From NCBI GenBank assembly GCA_029851415.1, contig CM056741.1, positions 148,602,522-148,666,521 of the forward strand: 64,000 nt of DNA, in the 5' to 3' direction. Positions 12,201-23,887 of this stretch are shown one piece after another; position 1 is the stretch's first letter, and each line of letters starts with the position of its first letter. Below the pieces are notes generated by a model. That model was not told where the DNA came from and ran no database searches. It worked only from the letters and a program-made list of their open reading frames with translations. Source of the stretch: Eretmocerus hayati. Lineage: Eukaryota > Arthropoda > Insecta > Hymenoptera > Aphelinidae. The position numbers were made by a program, and so were the translations under genes.

Positions 12201-12380
12201 GAAATTACCATCATTTCCTTCAGTTCATACTTTTAAGCTGTGAGTTTGAAGCTTGAAGCTTGAAGATCATGAAATATCTTTGATGCTTCAATACCTCAAA
12301 TTCAACACTACAAATGTTGAGAAATAATAGAAACTAAGAAATTCGACTTGAATTGGTTCAAGAGCTAAGATACGAAATTC
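9266..12380. other. Unassigned, with small palindromes
   Basis: No gene recognised. A 12-bp inverted pair (GGTGGTATATAC with a 7-nt spacer) lies at 9839-9869, and a 9-bp hairpin (GACGCGGAA/TTCCGCGTC) at 11837-11863. Short unrecognised frames include 9392-9679 plus, 11350-11568 and 11511-11756 plus (overlapping, different frames) and 11916-12236 plus (106 codons). Sequence near 10858-10925 weakly resembles the interior of the element at 39.05-39.89 kb (TCACCAAT-CGGATAC, then ACGTTGCT). Confidence 0.3.
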
Positions 12381-12384
12381 TGAG

Positions 12385-12776
12385 TTAATCACAGAATATT
12401 TCTGGATATACAACATTCGTGGTATAAACCTCAGTTCCTGCGAAAGGCGTTTAAGATGAATTTTCTGAAAGTATTTGTTCTTTGCTCTTCTTAGCACTAT
12501 TCTTCATAACAATTTTCAAACTTTTTTTTATGTGACTCTTGATAGAGCAACGTATAATTGCCCATGTGCAAATACTGGTGCCGGCAAATATGTCCCAACG
12601 CTTTCAAATGATTGCCCTTGAGACTCATTTATAGTAATTGCTAATCCGATTCTGAGAGGGAATTGTCGACGTACCATAGAGAACGAGATTTCATTCTTTG
12701 AGGATTTGACGTTGATTCTTGGAACGAATACCGTATCATTTTTATTTTTCCCGTTAATACTTTTTGCAAAAATCAC
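12385..12776 (-). pseudogene. Helitron (Rep-helicase) Pif1-type helicase C-terminus, broken
   Basis: Helitron RepHel proteins unwind donor DNA during rolling-circle transposition; the C-terminal half is a Pif1-family SF1 helicase. Reading the minus strand, 12776 to 12528 is open and contains the classic late motifs: LAITINESQGQSFESVG (motif V region), then YLPAPVFAHGQLYV and ALSRVT (motif VI). A run of eight A just after motif VI shifts the frame. In the shifted frame the tail continues as SLKIVMKN, one in-frame stop interrupts it, and it then ends as YTTNVVYPEIFCD-stop at 12385, typical of the Helitron C-terminus. So at least one frameshift and one premature stop are present. The upstream end is cut exactly where the decamer array begins (12778), and no Rep domain or earlier helicase motifs are present. 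It is a dead fragment; the plus-strand frames here are shadows. Confidence 0.92.
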
Positions 12777-12777
12777 G

Positions 12778-13465
12778 TAGGTTTAGGTTAGTGTAGGTCG
12801 GTCTAATCCGGTGTAGTTCGATCTGGTTTGTTCTTGTTTGGTCTAGTTCACTCTAAATGAGCCTCATTCGGTCTAGTTCGGTGTAGTTAAGTCTAGTTCG
12901 GTCCAATTCAATCTAATCTTGTCTCGTTCCGTCCAATCAAGGCTAGCTCCGTCTAGCTCGGTCTAGTACGTCGTAGTTCGATCTAATTTGATCTAAATTG
13001 AGCTAATTTCGACCAGCTTGGTCTAATTCGGTATAGTTCGCTCTAGTTCGGTCAAATTAGGTCGAGTCCGGTCTAGTTAGGTCTGATTTCGTCTAGTTCA
13101 GTCTAGTTCGGTCTAGTTTTTCTAGTTCGGTGTAGAATGGCCTAATTTGGTCTAATTTTATGCAGGTTAATCTAGATCGGTCCAATTCGATCTAACTCGG
13201 TCTAGTTTGGTCTAATTGAGTCCAGCTCGGTCTTGCTCGGTCTAGTTCGGGGTAATTAGGTCTCATTCGGTCTAGTTCGGTTGAATTAGGTTTAGTTCAG
13301 TCTAATTTGGTTTAGTTGAGTCTGGTACGGTCTAATACGGTGTGGCTCCATCGATTGCGGTCTGGTTTGGTCTACTTCGAGCCAGGTCGATCTACTTCGT
13401 TCTAGCTTGGTCTAGCTGGGTCTGGCTAGGTCTAATATGGTCAAGTTCCGTCCAGTTTGGCCTCA
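12778..13465. repeat. Decamer satellite, unit GGTCTAGTTC
   Basis: Roughly 690 bp of head-to-tail 10-bp units close to GGTCTAGTTC, with variation mainly at positions 1-2 and 8-10; TCTA is the most constant core. It abuts the Helitron fragment with no spacer. Because the period is not a multiple of three it is non-coding. Confidence 0.92.
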
Positions 13466-13469
13466 TTTG

Positions 13470-13680
13470 GTATTTCCATCATAAATTATCATTAAAGCCA
13501 AAATTTGTCCGTCAGCATCTTGCGTGTGGGGTTGCCTATGTGGAGGGAGTGAAGTTCGATGGGTGGCCGTATGGGTCATGGGTGTGTCATGGGTGGGTAG
13601 ATGGTTAGATGGGTTGGTGGGTGAGTGAGCGTTAGTGGTCAGGTGGGTGGGTTGGCGGATGGATGAATGTACTTAATTTA
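13470..13680. repeat. Inverted copy of block B plus GGTGGGT simple repeat
   Basis: Positions 13490-13585 are the inverted partner of 9166-9265. They grade into a GGTGGGT/GGATGGAT-rich stretch (to about 13675), equivalent to the CATC run at 9146-9165. Confidence 0.75.
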
Positions 13681-13754
13681 CGCTTTAGTGATTTCAGTTG
13701 GAATCACCAAAGTTTCGGTGAGATGTTACACTGAAATTTCAGTGGAATTCACTT

Positions 13755-13975
13755 AAGTTTCAGACTGGGGCTATGGCTGAGGCTGACGCTGGGGCTGGTT
13801 CTTGAGCTAAGGCTGGGGCTGAGGTTGGACTGAGGCTGTGATTGTGGTTAAGGCTGAGGTTGTGACTGGGACTGAGGCTGGAAGTGTGGCTGGGACTGGG
13901 GCTGGGGCCATGGAGGGGGGGGGGGCGTGGCTGAGGCAGGAGCTGGAATTGGGGCTGAGCCCGTCGCTCGGGCTG
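13755..13975. repeat. GGGGCT/GAGGCT hexanucleotide repeat with a G11 run
   Basis: Head-to-tail hexamers GGGGCT, GAGGCT and GGACTG, including a run of 11 G at 13915-13925. The G-rich strand is again the plus strand, as at 6.9-8.0 kb. The frame across it (13838-14065) gives a Gly/Ala/Val repeat and is not treated as a gene. Confidence 0.85.
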
Positions 13976-14092
13976 GCCAACTGGGAAAAATTTCCAGATA
14001 CTTACTGGAGATTTCCTACTTCACTATGTGCAACATTACACCAATTCAATAGTTCTCAATCATAGTTACTAGGTTGCATCAAGGAAATTGTT

Positions 14093-14255
14093 TTCTTCCA
14101 AACTCACTGTATTTAATACGAAATCTTCATGTTACAATGTTGAGCTACAGAAGCATTTCAGGGGCTCATACCATATCAGAGACTCTTCCAAGCCGAACGA
14201 GCGTGAAAGAGGTAGGCAATAACGTTACTGTAGCAGTATTCACCCGTAGTCTGTT
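14093..14255. repeat. Dispersed repeat copy 2 (partner at 8277-8445)
   Basis: Direct-orientation partner of 8277-8445 (see there). Homology fades after about 14260. Confidence 0.65.
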
Positions 14256-14476
14256 CCAAAACACTTCTTGACAGATACACTAACTGGACCATCCGCGTAT
14301 CGGTGCTAAATCAGCCTCTTTGGAAAAAGCTCCAATAAACTACTACAATCATCCACACGGGATCTACGGTGGCTCAAAACATTGTTTATGCGTGTGTCAA
14401 GAAAACAGAATAGTTCTCAGAGCGATAGAATCATTTACCTTGCCGAACGCAGCTTTGAAAATCATTTTTCAGGGAT

Positions 14477-14504
14477 GTACCAAAGTTGCCCAATTTGACG
14501 GTAT
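14477..14504. repeat. Solo end of the 2858-3086 inverted-repeat family
   Basis: GTACCAAAGTT-GCCCAATTTGACGGTAT matches the right end of the element at 2858-3086, with the internal doublet collapsed to one copy. No partner arm is seen nearby. Confidence 0.6.
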
Positions 14505-14509
14505 ATGTA

Positions 14510-16300
14510 CAAAAAGTGAAATTTCGAGGTTAGAATAATTAAGAAAGTTCCTCGAGAAGTTTTGCTTTCGGAACCTACACAATTCAAATATCTCTAAATA
14601 TTCAAATTCACTGAATTGAAGAATGTAGAGAAGAGAAGTCGCCTCTCATATTTAATGAATTTTTTCACTTTTAACATAAAAAATCACCCATTTTTGTCTT
14701 CTGTCAAAGACGACAAAACTGGACGGAGTCTCATCAAAAAATTTATTGTATCTGAAATATCCACTCCACTAACTCAATAGCTCATAACTAAACTATGAAA
14801 GTTCATGGTTTCACTCAGAAAAGCAAGCATGTCACGTAGGTATATCAAACATGTTGAGGGACGGGCAAAATGAAATACGCGCGTCTGCAAGTGCATTCCT
14901 TGGCGACAACAAGCTCTCAGACTGAGGAATCGTTCCCAATATTGATTTCTATCATCGTAGTTTGCACAATGCAATTTTCATAGACGATGTCAATGAAAGG
15001 TACCGCCATACAGTTTAGCCCATGTCGAAGTGTATTACTTCGACCAAAGCTATGCGACCGCTCAGAGTACACATTTCTCATCGCAATGTGTCCCAAGCAT
15101 CGTTATTCTATCATTCCCCTCTAGGGCTTGAGCAAAATACCATATAGCATCGGCTATATAACGAGACGAGCAAACAGAACTCGAAACAATGGTTGCAAGC
15201 TCGTTCTTCGATATCACATAGGCGCGTGTAAGTACAAAAGCCGCAGTGCAATGCGGTGCAATGCCAAAGAGATCAGCAAAATACTAGCGTATTACATGCA
15301 GACACCCTATACAAACACTCGTATAAGTACTTACGGTCTCAAGTATTTTGCCTTGCAGCAATGGCCAAGTGTGGTATAAACGACAAAGACACGTTTCTGA
15401 GACCGCTTAGTATGAGGCCAATCGAGAAGAGGATGCGCTATTTACAGGTTAGAAATTTTGCGATGCAGTTCTTTCTATAGGGTTGAGAGAGTTTATGGAG
15501 GCAGAGATAATGTGAGATGATGGAAAATTGCTGGGCCACTCTCTCTATCTCCCTCTTTTCTCTACCTTTCTTGAGTTTAAAGATTGCTATTTGATTCGTG
15601 TATCTGGGACGAGAGTCACGAGCGTCGATTTATCGATGCTGGCGCATGAACTAGAGCGCGAGCAGCAAGTGTTGCCTTACTTTTATGACTGTTTGTTATA
15701 GATACTAGATACTTTGTAGAGTACCTTATTGTATCAGTGATATGGATGTGTTTTTTTTTCTGATGTGAGAAAGTACGTAGACGAAGGCTGGTGTAAAGGT
15801 GTGAGAGTGGCCAGACTAGGATTTGAACTCTTTCACGCTTGAAATGTACCTGATGATAATAAATTAGACTCATCTGATCAAACAGTTATCGACCCTGACT
15901 GAACCGGATTCTGTTTCAAATCGAAAGTTTGATCTGATTGAAGGTAGGGTTGGAAGAATGGTATATGTGCGTAATTTGTGCTCTTGGCATAATCTTAGGA
16001 TAAATAAGGTATGAGCGTTTTTCAGATGCCGATTTGAGGAAAAAAGTCTCACCTGGCAAGAAGACGTACACATCTGCAGAGGAGGAAAATGGTCAAGCTC
16101 ATGTTTTCGCTATGCTCCGAAATTTTAGCCTATCATTGGTAATCATTGCTCCTGGGTGACTTTCAACGAAGACATCTGTAGGCGAAGAAGATTCAGATCA
16201 TAGCTGAAAAGAAATCGAGAGAAATTTTCACGAAAAGTTACAAAAAAATATAAAAATTGCCATAAGCACATCATAAAAGTTTTTTTCACCCTTTGTAAAC
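14510..16300. other. Unassigned, no gene recognised
   Basis: Only short frames are present (15128-15379 and 15256-15480 plus; 15616-15873, 15870-16073 and 16143-16475 minus). None shows a motif known to me. The last one runs into the MITE at 16304-16390, so part of it is transposon-derived. Confidence 0.25.
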
Positions 16301-16303
16301 AGA

Positions 16304-16390
16304 AATCACGTGACTTCGATATTTTGGACACGGTTTGGGCGTATTTACATTGTGTCCAAAGTTTCGTCCAAAATATTGTGGTCATATTGT
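16304..16390. mobile_element. Short-TIR MITE, GTGACCACGATATTT family, copy A
   Basis: Inverted ends at 16304-16329 and 16366-16390 share CGATATTTTGGAC/CAATATTTTGGAC and the outer ACGTGAC/ATATGAC motif. Two further members lie at 23888-23990 and 29597-29715, all with the consensus ATGTGACCACGATATTT at both ends. About 90-120 bp long, non-autonomous. Confidence 0.7.
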
Positions 16391-16496
16391 AGATCTCATT
16401 TCTTTGTTCTTGAACTTTCATCAAAGCCTTGTCTCTGAATAGTGGTTGATAGTATATGATCCATGGCTCAATCATGGGGTTGTGGTCTTAAGAATA

Positions 16497-16590
16497 AGTG
16501 AGTCATTCTCCTTGTGGTCCGTTCTTTTCTATCGGGCACACTAAATGCCTTCGGGTCACGAATTTTCATGAAACTTTGAGGATATCTTCT
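16497..16590. repeat. Terminal repeat, inverted partner at 18705-18785
   Basis: This stretch, including ATCGGGCACAC and TGCCTTCGGGTCACG, matches the reverse complement of 18705-18785 closely. A weaker direct copy is at 17831-17880 (GGCCTTCGGACTGCGAATT). The pair could be the ends of a 2.3-kb DNA element that contains the palindrome at 17991-18634. Confidence 0.65.
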
Positions 16591-17990
16591 GTATGGTAAA
16601 CTGAGATGAAACGCGCAATTTCGAGGTCCTTAGAGTCCCTCGCGTTGTTTTGGCATGCTAATTTCGTTTTCAAAATTCCGGAAATGGTCGCTTTTCTCTT
16701 TGCACACTATTTTTAGCGGTTACTGTAGACCTCTAAAAAAATATGTAAAAAATCGTGTGCGTCCGGAGAACGCGCGATTGATGACGAAGTCATAGGAGTT
16801 TGCTTGATAAAAGTACTATATGTAGCTAAATTTTTCGATTTTCTTTGCTACGTAATATTTGTTTCTGTTGATTATGGGGTTCTAACTACTAGTTGATTAT
16901 GGGGTACTAACTGGGTTGCTCAAAAATTAGTGAGGCCAACAATTACCTAAATTTCAATCTTTTGCCGGCTCATATCCGCTTCAAAAATATTCCCGATCAT
17001 TTTCTCATCTTTCTTGACGATTTACTTCTCCAACAATATAGATGATATATGAAAGATGAATTCACAGCCGTACAGACATTTTTCCAGAATACAGTAGTTC
17101 GGTTCATGGCTCAAATAAAATTACGAACTTGCCGGGAACGGGCTAATCCTACCCTATTTTTTCTCGATTATCTAAATGAGCCACCTCTGCAACCAGAATC
17201 ACAATTAGAAATCCTAACAGAGGTGTGCTGAATTACGCAATGGATTGAATTCAATTTCTGACAATTTTTGCTGTGATCGTATTGAAAGTCGCAAGCACCA
17301 CAGCAGGAGTTGCGATACAAGGGCACTGCTAGCTTTTTGATCTGCACTTTGACTTGCAATACCATCAATGCAATGCTTGTATATCATCTTACTACTACAT
17401 AATACTCCTACTCACTCATAGCCGCGCTATATAACACGCACGACGCATGGGGAGTTGCGCGCGCACCCGCGTACGAATATCCGTGTCCACATGTTGGACA
17501 AAATTCAACGCGCGAGAAGATGACTTCGTCATCAAAAACACGTATTTCGACGTAAAATGAGCTGAATTTCACCAGAAAAATACCTTCAAGTCGGACAAAA
17601 ATTCAACATAATCTTTTCCAGAAAAAAACCATTCTTAACCCCTTAGTCCGTATTTCTATTCAAATTTAACATCCTTGGCATATTCCTCGCAATTTTTGAC
17701 ATCGAAAACCATTTTGAACGAATTTGGGTGTGCTTTGGTTTCACCCCAGAAAAAAAAAGGATAACGGAACAGACGAGCAATATTTGACCTTTTATTCGTC
17801 ACCACGGTCAAACTAGACTTGTACTCACGAGGAAGGTGTCAGGCCTTCGGACTGCGAATTCTCCTGAAACTCTGGCATATGTTTACTTGTACCAAAATAT
17901 GAAACAAATCGCTCTTATAAGTTGCCAAAGCTCCCTTGAATCATCCTGATAGCCAGGGCCAATATCGGACGGGATAGGCTCACTCCAGGG

Positions 17991-18634
17991 GGACAGCTCT
18001 CCACAAAGGTTCCTACCACAGTGATCTCATGGTGTGGAGTTTTTCTGTGAACACATGAGGTTACATTGAAATGGAGTCCAGAAAGAACAGATTATAGCTA
18101 TATAAAACAGCATAGCTAGGCACAACTATGAGTGAAGAGAGTTGAGAATCAAACAATAATTTGTGTAGTTTAGTTTCTTCATAACGTGATTGTGAGTTTC
18201 GGAGGATATGAGGTTTGCTATCGATTAAACATGCTAAAACAAACATGGTTCACCAATATCATGCATAGGATTTTGCTCGTGCCATCGTTCCAATCGTTAA
18301 GAAAATGAGATCAACTTTGTGTCAACAGAGCATTTTGAGATCTGTTGATCGATTTTGATGGATCACTCTGGATATTGGTGAGTTATGTTTGTTCCTGTAT
18401 GCTTATTGGCAAGCCTCATAATCTCCAAATATCACCATCCCGTTAAAGAAAAACTCAACTACGCTAATTTTTTGATTCTCAACTCTCTTCCCTCAAAGCT
18501 GTGACTCGCTATGCAGTCTCATATAGCTAGAATTCGTTCTTCCTGGTCTGCGTTTCATGTATGAAACGTCATATGTTGATAGAAAAACCTGTCACCATAC
18601 GATAACTGTGGAGAAACCTTTGTAGAGAGCTGTG
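17991..18634. mobile_element. Large palindrome, about 265-270-bp arms with 110-bp spacer
   Basis: Arms 17991-18260 and 18371-18634 are inverted copies. Shared landmarks are ACAGCTCT-CACAAAGGTT, AGCTATAT, GAAGAGAGTTGAGAATCAAA, GTAGTT-AGTTT and CACCAATATC. Divergence is moderate with small indels, so the structure is older than the one at 32 kb. Outer partial arms at 17831-17880 and 18721-18780 suggest that it once extended to nearly 1 kb. No coding frame. Confidence 0.8.
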
Positions 18635-19654
18635 TTAAGGTGTTCAATACACTTTAGATGTTCAATACTCATTAAAAATGAATGAAAAAGAAGAAAAAGC
18701 GATTTTTTGGGAATTTCGTAAACGAGGAAAATCCGTGACCCGAAGGCAATTGGTGTGCCCGATCAAGAAAAATGACTCGCGTGTGTCTATAGCTTTGAGC
18801 GAGGCTTTGAGAGTTCAGAGTCGGGCTCTGTGCACTTCTATTTTCGCGGTTATTTCGCTCGAAATCCATTTTTCACAATGAAAATTGGGGGCTTACCTTA
18901 ATAGTATGGGTCAGGGGCTTTAATGCTCACAGTTAAGAATATCCAATATGGAGTCTTTTTCCGAAATTTGACGAGGAACCCAGTCATTCCAAGTCCAAAA
19001 TAAGAGTATGGTATAGATTCGGGATTGAGTTCAAATTTCTCACATTCTTTCCACCATAATCTTACCTGAGAAGCCAGCTGAATAGAGTGGCAGACGGCCG
19101 TCCTCACGAGATCCTGTTTGCTATCTTGATCGGCATTGCAGGTTGATAGGGGTTAGCAGGTGCCTCGAGTAATCTAACGATTCTCTTGATAAAATTTATG
19201 GTATCTGATGTCAGCCTCGAGCAAGCTCTCAATTATGAAACACATGCTCGTGTCATGCTATGCTTGAAATCTTTTTTGAGAATAAAATGAAGATCTTGAT
19301 CTTCTGCTGTTGTATCACTTGGAAGAATAAATACGTTTCGATTGAAACAAGGATTCTGCTGATGCTGTAAGTATATTTACTTAAAGTTGTCTGGGACATT
19401 GATTGGAATACATACACTCACACATGTGTGATAACCACTCATCTCAAGTGATTTCATTTGATTCGGTAAAAGGTTATGTGAAGAGAACAAAACCGTAGAG
19501 TAGGATTTTGACGTGAAGGAGAATGAAAAAAGTTATCTCAAAATCGATAGCATGATGGGTATATTTTTTCACTCAGGAAATGGCTGGGACATTATTGATA
19601 ATTAAATTGTAAGAATCGTTCAACCACTCTGTCGATTTCATATCTCATTCTGAT

Positions 19655-19739
19655 CGATTTTCTCAGATCTGATGCACGCACAATTTTCTACTTTGCTCCG
19701 AAAGGTTTATCAACGCTTCACGCATCAGATCTGAAATCG
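19655..19739. other. Hairpin, 18-bp stem with 3-nt bulge
   Basis: CGATTT-TCT-CAGATCTGATGC (19655-19675) pairs with GCATCAGATCTGAAATCG (19722-19739): 18 pairs with one 3-nt bulge and a loop of about 46 nt. The size suits a small-RNA precursor or a decayed MITE; either is inference. Confidence 0.6.
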
Positions 19740-20477
19740 CTCGAGGCGCGTGAATCTTCTTTGATGGGGAATACACACCGGGTATTATCGAATTATCGTT
19801 ATGATCCAACACCATACAAATCATTGACGTCCTTACCTTGAGGGAAAAAATACAAAAGAAGAACTGGAAAGTTAAGAGCTGCGTATATATCCAGAATCCT
19901 TTTCATCTTCCACGGGCCATTCAACGTATTAAAATACCGCAAAAATGCGCAATTTATTCGTGAGATTTAAGTCAATATTTTGAAGAATAATCGACGAACA
20001 TGATTCTACACCCTACAGAGAAATATTCAATAAATGTTAATGACATGGCACAGTGATTACATTCAAGCGGATGAACACGAATATTTGACGTAATGATAGT
20101 CCTTCTCATTCATGTTTGGCGATTTGGAGAATATTAATTTATCAGGAAAGAAAACAATCTTCCAAGAGTAATAACAGCTATGAAGAAGATGGATGAATTC
20201 AACTCAATTTCTTCATCAGACATCCACGTAAACAGCTAATGTAATGAAGATATGAGAACGGTACAATGATCGACACGCAAAACATGAAGTTTGAATCTCA
20301 TTTTCCATGAGTCAAAAAACTCAACGTCGCCATAGGAAAGTTCCGAGGAAAGTTCATAGAAATCCGGTTCGAAGTATGAATTATTTCCGAAATGCTGCTC
20401 TTATTTAAACCATCTATGTGAAGTGAAATCGAACAAAGATTATTTTTGAGACTCTAATGTACAGGAGCGAAGAAGGT

Positions 20478-20575
20478 CGATTCCTTTACGATAATGCTTT
20501 CTTTGGACAATTGGGTGATTATCTTCATGAAAACAAACGCACTGGTCCAAAGAAAGCATTAGAGTACAGAAATCG
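20478..20575. other. Hairpin, 31-nt arms with a 15-bp perfect core
   Basis: Arms at 20478-20508 and 20545-20575. The inner 15 pairs (ATGCTTTCTTTGGAC) are perfect, and the outer part pairs with a few mismatches; the loop is 36 nt. It is 98 nt overall, within pre-miRNA size. No repeat partner was found elsewhere in the window, which sets it apart from the MITEs. Confidence 0.6.
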
Positions 20576-22699
20576 ATTAAATGCCAATGTTCCCGAGAAT
20601 GTTCCTCAAAGATGAATTTGAACCCAAAATAAACCTCACATGCATTATGCGTGACCTGGATAATTATGATTCATTAGGAGCCTCTTTGTGACTGGTTTCG
20701 TTTTTCATCCTTAATTCACTCTCTTTTCTCCTAACTCTCCATCTTCCTCCTTCGTCTCTCGACATCTCGATCTGTGCTGCATCATCATTTAGGTGCGGCT
20801 TAGCAAGTATACACCTGTGAGGAGGCGGGTGGGCCTCAACTCACGCGAACAAAAAAAATGACCGTGCCACTTTTGGCTACTCATCCTCTCGCCCCATTTC
20901 TTCGTACATATCCACGAATTTTTTTCCTCTGCTTTTTAGATTCTTTTTGTCATGATTTTTGAGGTGGGAAACAAAACAAACAAAGAGGGTGAAATAATGC
21001 TAATAAAATGTGTTATTGGATGAAATGTCATGATCCATCTATTCAACGCTAACGAGATCAGCTTCGTCTAACTTGAAAGTCATTCTTACATTACTTCCAA
21101 TCTTCTATGAATCTAGCAAAATCCAGAACAGACGCATGATTCTGAGATGACGAATGCAATGATTTGGTAATCGAGATTTTAACAGTAACTTGCATCCGAG
21201 GATATATCGAAATGATGAACCCCTTCGTTGAATCAGGACAACAGATACAACAGCTGCTGTGAACACATCCCTTCACCTAGAAACGGCCGTCCCTGGACAT
21301 ATACCAACCTCTCCCAAAATGTGTCCAAGGGACAGCCCCGAGGCAATGGACTGTCCAGTCCAGCCATGCATGACTATGCATGACGTGCCAATCATACATA
21401 CATACATACATACATCTGATGTCGAGCTGCATAAGGGTGAAAATCTCAAAATGAGAACAAAAGTCACGCAATCCAAATTTAATACCCGAAAAAAATATGT
21501 CAACAAAAATTATTTATCATCTTCTGATCTTCATATTTCAAAATTCTCGCGATGTTATTTGGTTTGATAAATACTATGATACAGATGTAACGAACAACGA
21601 TCTGATAATCAAGAAAAAACTTTGCTTCTAATGTGCCTCTACACCTTTAAAAAGCAAGTTCGCCAAGATAGAATAATAAGAGTATAAATCTACTGAGTTT
21701 AGAAGGTACAGGGCCGGACCATTCAGTTTTACAGTTCTGTAAGCACATGAGAGCCTTGTCTGCCCGCATCAACACTTGATTCATCCTTCTTGGGAATAAT
21801 CCATCTTAAGATAGTTTTTGTTTGGAGCCCAACTCACAACCTAGAAGTGCACAGAACATAACTTTCTCACTGCTCCGCTTGATTGCATACGATAGCTCAG
21901 ACTTGATGGTAATTGCACCGCACAAGTGCACAAAGACCGCACCACATGTTAGGTACTTGGTTATATGAATACAAGATAGAATAATACCCGACCACGACGA
22001 TACGTATTTGGAAAAGAGAATTTTGTCGTGAGAATTCAGAAGTACATCTGAAGTAAACTCAAAGTTCCATGACGGGTAATTTGGGAGGAGGGGGGGGGGT
22101 CATCCAAAATTTCGAAATAGTCCCACAGAAATGGCAAAATTTCAGCGGATGACATTGATAGGATTTTCCGTAAACAACCCCATCGGACATATGCAATTTC
22201 GGAGCAATCGAGATGATTTATCAAGAGTCACCAGATTACACACAAATTTTTTTCTCCTCAATATTGCACGAGTTTTCTGTAAAAATTGCACAGCCCTGTA
22301 TTAAGCCATTCACGAACGGGCAGTTTTTATACATAAATTCACCATTATGATTGTGTTGTCCCCAAAATCGATTCCTAAAGCCAAAGTTTACAAATTCTGG
22401 GCTAAAGTGAAACGACAGGCCTAATGTCGTAGAGTAGAATAGAGTTTATAATAGACTGGCTGGTCCGAGCATTCCAGAAACGATCCATACGTATTGATAG
22501 TGATTTTAGTCATGATCTATTTCAAACAAAAGTTATTTTAGTAGATTGAAGTAATCAGACAATTTCTGGCATATTTGATATGATTTTGACTTTTAAATGA
22601 GGAATGGAGTCTCATTCATCCAGATAGCTCGATGGTTGTCTGACTCTTCGAAACTATACTCTGTTTCTAGAAAATACACCTCGTTTCGATTCGCACCAA

Positions 22700-22870
22700 G
22701 GAGTCCACTATCCGCGCGAGCGCGATTGGTCAGTTTACAGACTGGCTGGATCATTCAGCCAGTATATAAACTGACTAGTCGGTCGATGGACAGATCCGTG
22801 TCTTCACGTGGAGTCTACTATCCGCGCGCTGTCGATAGACTGACCAGCCAGTCTATAGACGGGTGAATCC
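22700..22870. repeat. GC-rich duplicated segment with hairpin
   Basis: The phrase AGTCCACTATCCGCGCG (22711) recurs as AGTCTACTATCCGCGCG (22811). GACTGGCTGG and its inverse CCAGCCAGTC bracket the region. An 8-bp hairpin (ACTGGCTG/CAGCCAGT, 7-nt loop) lies at 22742-22764, followed directly by ATATAA. It could be a regulatory region; no gene follows that I can recognise. Confidence 0.5.
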
Positions 22871-23432
22871 TATAAACCGGCTACGACACCTGTATTAAAA
22901 TTCATCAGGTTTATATTGCAGTACACGGAAAAGCTCTTCATCCAATTTATGGCAGCAGAACTATTTTGCATGTCAGAGCCTTCCCAACAATTTCCAATAC
23001 GGAATTTTCAACCATACAAACATTTGGGTCACTGGGAGCTTTTACTCAGCCAATACTCATCTGAGCAATACTCATATTCAGGCTACACCTGCGACTGCGT
23101 ACACATATGTAGCTGGCAAAATTTTCGTGAGAAAGTAATTGGTCATCATGGGAATCTCGACTCTCTGAGGGAATCGCAAGTGTTGCTCAAGAGTCATTAT
23201 TCGCAGAGTCTGTACACCTGTTTGCTCGCCTGTTTGCTCTGTTTTATATATATATACTTTTTCAAGTCTTTGAAGGTCGTTCGCTCGGTTTTACACTTTC
23301 GTATCCCACGGCATCAGCAAAGCCCACAGCATCACAGAAAGCTGCGGAAGTAAGCTTATATTCCGTGCATGAGTGAGCGATGGGCCACGACGCGTATGAG
23401 AAGAAGCCAACACTCTCAGCGAAACAGGTGCA

Positions 23433-23459
23433 GCACCTGCTCGATCGCGGAGCAGGTGC
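23433..23459. other. Perfect 10-bp hairpin in a GC-rich patch
   Basis: GCACCTGCTC and GAGCAGGTGC pair perfectly across a 7-nt loop. An overlapping alternative palindrome, CAGGTGCAGCACCTG (23426-23440), also contains E-box-like CAGGTG motifs. It could be a protein-binding site or a structural relic. Confidence 0.6.
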
Positions 23460-23887
23460 ATTTTGCGAGGAGGCCACAATGTGGTATGGACGTGTGTATA
23501 TGCTAATTGGGCCAGAATTTAATCTCAAGTTGGCAATGCGGGTATGCATCTGATGGAATTCTCATGAGGACTAAACCTCTTTATTCATTTTTTCATGCTT
23601 TGGGCGAGTCTATCTTGAATGATTTCCAAAATGAGCCTTTCAGTCAAAGTTATTTTTCGAAGGAAGGGGATCATTCCATTCGGCCGTTGAAAAAAGTTGG
23701 AGGCTGACAAGAATTACTCAAGAAAGGACAGACAATATTTTACTGATAGTTTTGTCGGGAGGTTGTTGAAAGGCTACATTGAAATGAAAAAAGCTCGAAA
23801 CTGAGGAGTGCTTATGATTATTGTAAGGGAAGATTTTCATTCGAAGGAAATTTTTAATGTCTCATGAGACAAAATGGAGCAGAAAGT

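Larger units (their letters stand above)
18800..22680. other. Unassigned, with hairpins and small simple repeats
   Basis: No gene recognised. Hairpins at 19655-19739 and 20478-20575 are listed separately. There is a (TACA)n run at 21393-21415 and a G10 run at 22090-22099. The frames at 21259-21567 plus and 21273-21506 minus overlap each other and carry no motif. Confidence 0.3.
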
